Shown here: piece after piece, positions 60,298 through 64,000 of the stretch
Position numbering within the stretch: the first letter of the stretch is position 1
Layout: the number at the start of each line of letters is the position of its first letter
Assembly (NCBI RefSeq): GCF_021869535.1
Contig: NW_026262712.1
Location: 49,582,884-49,646,883 of the forward strand
Direction of reading: 5' to 3'
From: Mytilus californianus
Taxonomy: Eukaryota; Mollusca; Bivalvia; Mytilida; Mytilidae
Length of the DNA: 64,000 nucleotides
Program-made: the position numbers and the translations under genes
Notes under the pieces: generated by a model
The model's database searches: none
Seen by the model: the letters and a program-made list of their open reading frames with translations, nothing else
Told to the model about the DNA's origin: nothing

Positions 60298-61144
60298 GTT
60301 TTGGCAGTTTATATATTTAGTTCACAGCACCAAAATACAGTGGAATATGTTTTTTTCAACAGTTGCCATACATAGTATGTCATCATTATTTGTTGTCACA
60401 CAGAAGATTGAGAGAAACTGAAAACAGAAAAAATAATCAGCAGAACAAGATCTAATTAAATTCTAGTCTCTAATCTTGGACAGTAGCCATTGTTGAAAAT
60501 GCACATAGATCCTAGAGGTTTTATTCGAAGTAATTCTTGGCATTTATCATAGAAACGAAGACCCTGTGTGTCTTAAAAATTATTTGAAACCTTTACATTT
60601 CCCTTCAATCTTGACAGTCGCCATAGACTCAATTACGAATGTACTTACATACTTAAAATGTACTGAAAGTGCAATTGTTTCGACAGATTGCAAACATTTG
60701 TATAAGATACCTTTTGATGTTGTGTAAATCTTTTTGACATTCTGACATTAATCTGATTATTAGTGGGAGTAGGAAGCCAAAAATAATAAAGCAAAGTTAG
60801 ATTAATGGTTCGGATAAATGGATTAATAAAACATATTTATTCTTAATGTAAAATTCATTAAGTTGTATGATCTTTGATGGTTTTTGCAGCTAGGATTAGG
60901 TTTTGTGGTTTGTGGTCATATCTGTGTGAAGCGCAGCTACCTTTTCACAGTAGATGGTGTTATATAACTGGTTATCTCTTATATATTTGTATGAACAACT
61001 TTTCAATAACATAAACTGTATAGAATTTCATCAGAAGGAGAAACTACATTCTTGTAGATATATCTTTCAACTAGAGATAGAACAATGGAAATTATTGGCT
61101 GAAAATTTGAAAGTTGTCATTCAAAATTGTATTGGGTAGACCTT

Positions 61145-62230
61145 GGCAAGGGGAGATAACTCTTTAGATTGATAATGTGTTTGTAACAGTCAATTATGCA
61201 TGTAAAACTGATTTTATGAGTTATTTCCCTTGACATAGGGACCTTATCTCCTAAACAACTGATCACTGATATAGTTTTTTAAAAAATGAATGTCTGTCTA
61301 TAGATATTCAACAAAGGCCATTTCTCCCAGGTCAAGGTCATATCTCCCAGGTCAAGGTCATATGGATGAGACCATACTGTATATATTTCAAGGTCAATGT
61401 AACTTATGATAAGGTATAGTATCAGTAATTTTATTCATGACAGTAGTATTGTTTTACATCTGGCTAATTGTAATTAACAGACAATTACGCATGAGAAACA
61501 TATTTTAAACAAAGAATTATTTGAATCTGGAATAATTTTGAATTTTTTAAAATTGATAAGAAATGTATGATGAAAACTAACCAAACTAAAGAGAGTTAGC
61601 CATGCATGCATGCATGGCTCAGGTTAATTTTACTTTCACTTATATATCAGTATGAACTAACTTAACCCTCTTAGCCATGCCTGTATGTCTAACCCTCCTA
61701 AATTGGGTTAGTTTTCATCATACATTTCTTATCAATTTCCAGAATTCAAAATTTTCTTCCAGATTCAAATAATTCCTTGTTTTTAAGAGTTATTTCCCTT
61801 GGCATAGGGACCTTATCTCAAAAACTTCTGATCACTGACAAAATATAATGTTTTAAAGAATGAAGGTCATATCATGCTCCCAGGTCAAGGTTGAATGGAT
61901 GAGACCATACTGTATATATATTTCAAGGTCCATGTAACTTATGATAAGGTATAGTATCAGTAATTTTATCTATGACAGTAGTATTGTTTTTACATCTGTC
62001 TAATTGTAATTAACAGACAATTATGCATGTGAAACATATTTCAAGAGTTATTTCCCTTGGCAAATGGACCTTATCTCAAAAACAACTAATCACTTACAAA
62101 ATGTAATGTTTTAAAGAATGAACATTCACCAGAGGTCATATCTCCCAGGTCAAGGACAAATGGATGAGACATTACTATATATATGTCAAGGTCAATGTAG
62201 CTTATGATAAGGCAGCTAATATCAGTAATT
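61145..62230. repeat. Tandem array, three units of about 260-290 bp, split by a MITE
   Basis: AGTTATTTCCCTTG, GACCTTATCTC, GGTCATATCTCCCAGGTCAAGG, GAGACCATACTGTATATAT and ATGACAGTAGTATTG recur from 61218, 61787 and 62045. The MITE at 61508-61781 lies between units one and two. Confidence 0.85.
61508..61781. mobile_element. Foldback MITE copy 2, 274 bp, TSD TTTA
   Basis: Same element as 3478-3747 (AACAAAG...CCTTGTT; GGGTTAGTTTTCATCATACATTTCT). TTTA flanks it (61504-61507, 61782-61785). The neighbouring tandem unit at 62035 shows the uninterrupted site. Confidence 0.85.
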
Positions 62231-64000
62231 ATATTTATGACAGTAGTATTGATTTACATCTGCCTTGTGTCTATATCTTGTCATGGTCAGGATGCTACTG
62301 CAGGAGACAGGAAGTGATAATAAACAAATAAAATCCTTTGTTATCTTTACCATACCTATTAATGAGCAACTAATATAAACATTTATATGAGAAAGATGCT
62401 TTTATTGACTTCTGTGCCTTTTATTTATAAATAAACTGTTTAAAGCAAGGAAAAGTGTAATTAGACTTTGGAACTTTCAATGGTATAAAAATATGCTATT
62501 GTTATTGAAATTAAGATGTGAAGATTAGAAAAATCTATGAAGAATTCATGAAATTATGGCTGTAACATAGCCAAGGTCATTATTAGGAAATTAAAATATA
62601 TTTCTGTCATAAGAAATTACTTTCTAAAGTACAAAATGTATAAATAGCTTCTTTACAGTCTGAAGATGCTGTAATATGTGACAAGATTGTCTTTCTTCAT
62701 TGTCGTTAATTAGCTGTAGTGTCTTAATAGCTAATTAACCATGATTACTTACTACCTACCAACCTGTCAGTGATATATTAGTAAAACAGATTATACTTGC
62801 ATTGTATCTCATGATAAAATACCAAAGAGAATGTGAATTTCGGCAGAATATTTCAGAAATTATTTCTTTGGTGATTTGGACTGAGAAAGAAAATCGCCCA
62901 TCTAAAAAATCACACTGTTATATTCTTAAATGGGATACAAATTTGAAAGGATGGTGAACTTTTTGAACTTGAATGGAATGAAGTTATTTAAAAGTCAAAT
63001 TTATATGGAGAGTCTTCATGAATAATAAATGGATATTTTATGATAGGGGTTTATTATAATGTAAACACCTGATGTACAGAAAGAATGTCATCTTAGACCT
63101 CAGTGATTATACAATCTGATAGTTCACTGTTTATAGTAAATAAATTCAATCGGAAGTATCGCCTTCGTGATTGTATGGAATAATCATTGTGTTTTGATTT
63201 TACATGTGTTTTATTTGACTTGATTATTGTGATCATTATCATGATTGATTAGTTTACTTGATTCTAAATCTTAGAGGTTTTTCAGATTGACTTTGTGTTA
63301 ACACCTATTGGTTAAACTGTGAAAAATGTCCAAATTATTCAATATATTTGAACAAAGTGATTAGAAGAATTTGCAGAAAAAAATGGAAAGTATTATTGAA
63401 TAATTTAAAAATTTTCAATATAAATTGAATATATTTTTTTTTTAAGTTACTGCGATTAATGATGATTTTGTGTTTAATCATGATAATTAGAAGTGAACAT
63501 TGATTAGTCGATCATTTAGGATTTTAATGGTCACTGACCTCAAACAGGAACATTGAATTTTAATGAAATATATCTTTCATCTTTGGAGGTTTGTTACTCT
63601 ACGATGTTTAGAACACATGAGTGATGGCCTTATGCCTAGTTTCCAATAATTAATGTGATTTTTTAAGAGGAATGAACAGGTCAAATTGCCAAATGAAAAT
63701 TGTTACAAATGTCCATCTGATGTAAGAGATTCTTGATATTCATTTAACCTAAGCCTGAAAAATAGGCTTATTTAAGAATAGTGGAATTAATATTGATGAT
63801 TTTGAAAAAAAAGTAATTTGTGAAAACATGGAAAATGAGACCAAAGTTGTGGTATAGCAGCTATAGATGTAGACTAATGAAATATTGATCTCGTAAAAAT
63901 GAATTTAATGAATTCGACAAAAAAATTGTAGACAGTAGTTTACTTATATTTGTTTTAAAAAGCTTTTAACAGAAAGAATAAGGAGAAAAATGCAGTGGTA
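62231..64000. other. AT-rich, presumably liprin-beta intron
   Basis: No exon with liprin-beta coiled-coil residues and no repeat family recognised. Confidence 0.4.

Noticed and set aside
1-64000. CRISPR array or bacterial operon
   Set aside because: Spliced genes, SINEs and LINEs show a eukaryotic nuclear genome; the regular repeats here lack unique spacers.

Overview
This is nuclear DNA of a bivalve mollusc, most likely a marine mussel (Mytilus or a close relative). It is AT-rich, genes are broken by long introns, and most of it is interspersed repeats of kinds I recognise from bivalve genomes: tRNA-derived SINEs ending in (TCAA)n, a repeat carrying GATGTGGTATGA, elements ending in GGCGAGACAT, elements with ATGCCCC termini, and LINE fragments. 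There are no operons, no CRISPR array and no recognisable complete tRNA or rRNA gene.

Two genes can be assembled from exons. (1) On the minus strand, five coding exons between 22488 and 14243 join with matching splice phases into a 576-residue protein I do not recognise. It has five EEERxxFF repeats at the N-terminal side, a charged helical middle and a basic C-terminus with four consecutive cysteines. (2) On the plus strand, exons at 57934-58020 and 58889-59106 encode the N-terminus of liprin-beta, a scaffold protein of the liprin/PPFIBP family; the rest lies beyond the window. Several spliced-looking non-coding exons upstream (32.9 kb, 38.2 kb, 48.5 kb, 55.7 kb) could be its 5' leader.

Layout. 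1-1.8 kb: an element with three 502-bp tandem units. 2.4-6.8 kb: ATGCCCC and GCGAGACAT-type elements nested in each other, plus a foldback MITE. 7.4-8.3 kb: an 879-bp DNA element with terminal inverted repeats. 9.1-9.7 kb: two SINEs. 10.5-11.0 kb: a degenerate foldback. 11.7-13.6 kb: interspersed repeats. 14.2-22.5 kb: the unknown gene, whose introns hold SINEs, a 29-bp minisatellite and a LINE pseudogene. 23.2-26.1 kb: a 5'-truncated LINE with a long reverse transcriptase frame. 27.6-28.3 kb and 30.4-34.7 kb: more tandem-core elements. 34.8-35.5 kb: a 33-bp minisatellite. 36-41 kb: SINEs and abundant repeats. 43.2-44.9 kb: a TA-flanked MITE and a LINE tail ending in (ATT)n. 45.8-46.4 kb: a 24-bp minisatellite. 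50.7-57.6 kb: further MITEs and foldbacks. 57.9-59.1 kb: liprin-beta exons. 61.1-62.2 kb: a tandem array split by a second copy of the foldback MITE.

The most striking general pattern is an architecture shared by several unrelated-looking repeat families: a 5' hairpin, a CpG-rich CGTC-like tract, a tandem core, and a 3' end that repeats one arm of the 5' hairpin. In three copies the 3' end also carries a palindrome whose bases differ between copies but stay self-complementary. This resembles what is described for bivalve pearl/CvE/MgE/DTE elements and Helitron-like non-autonomous elements. All family names come from recognition by eye, without database searching.
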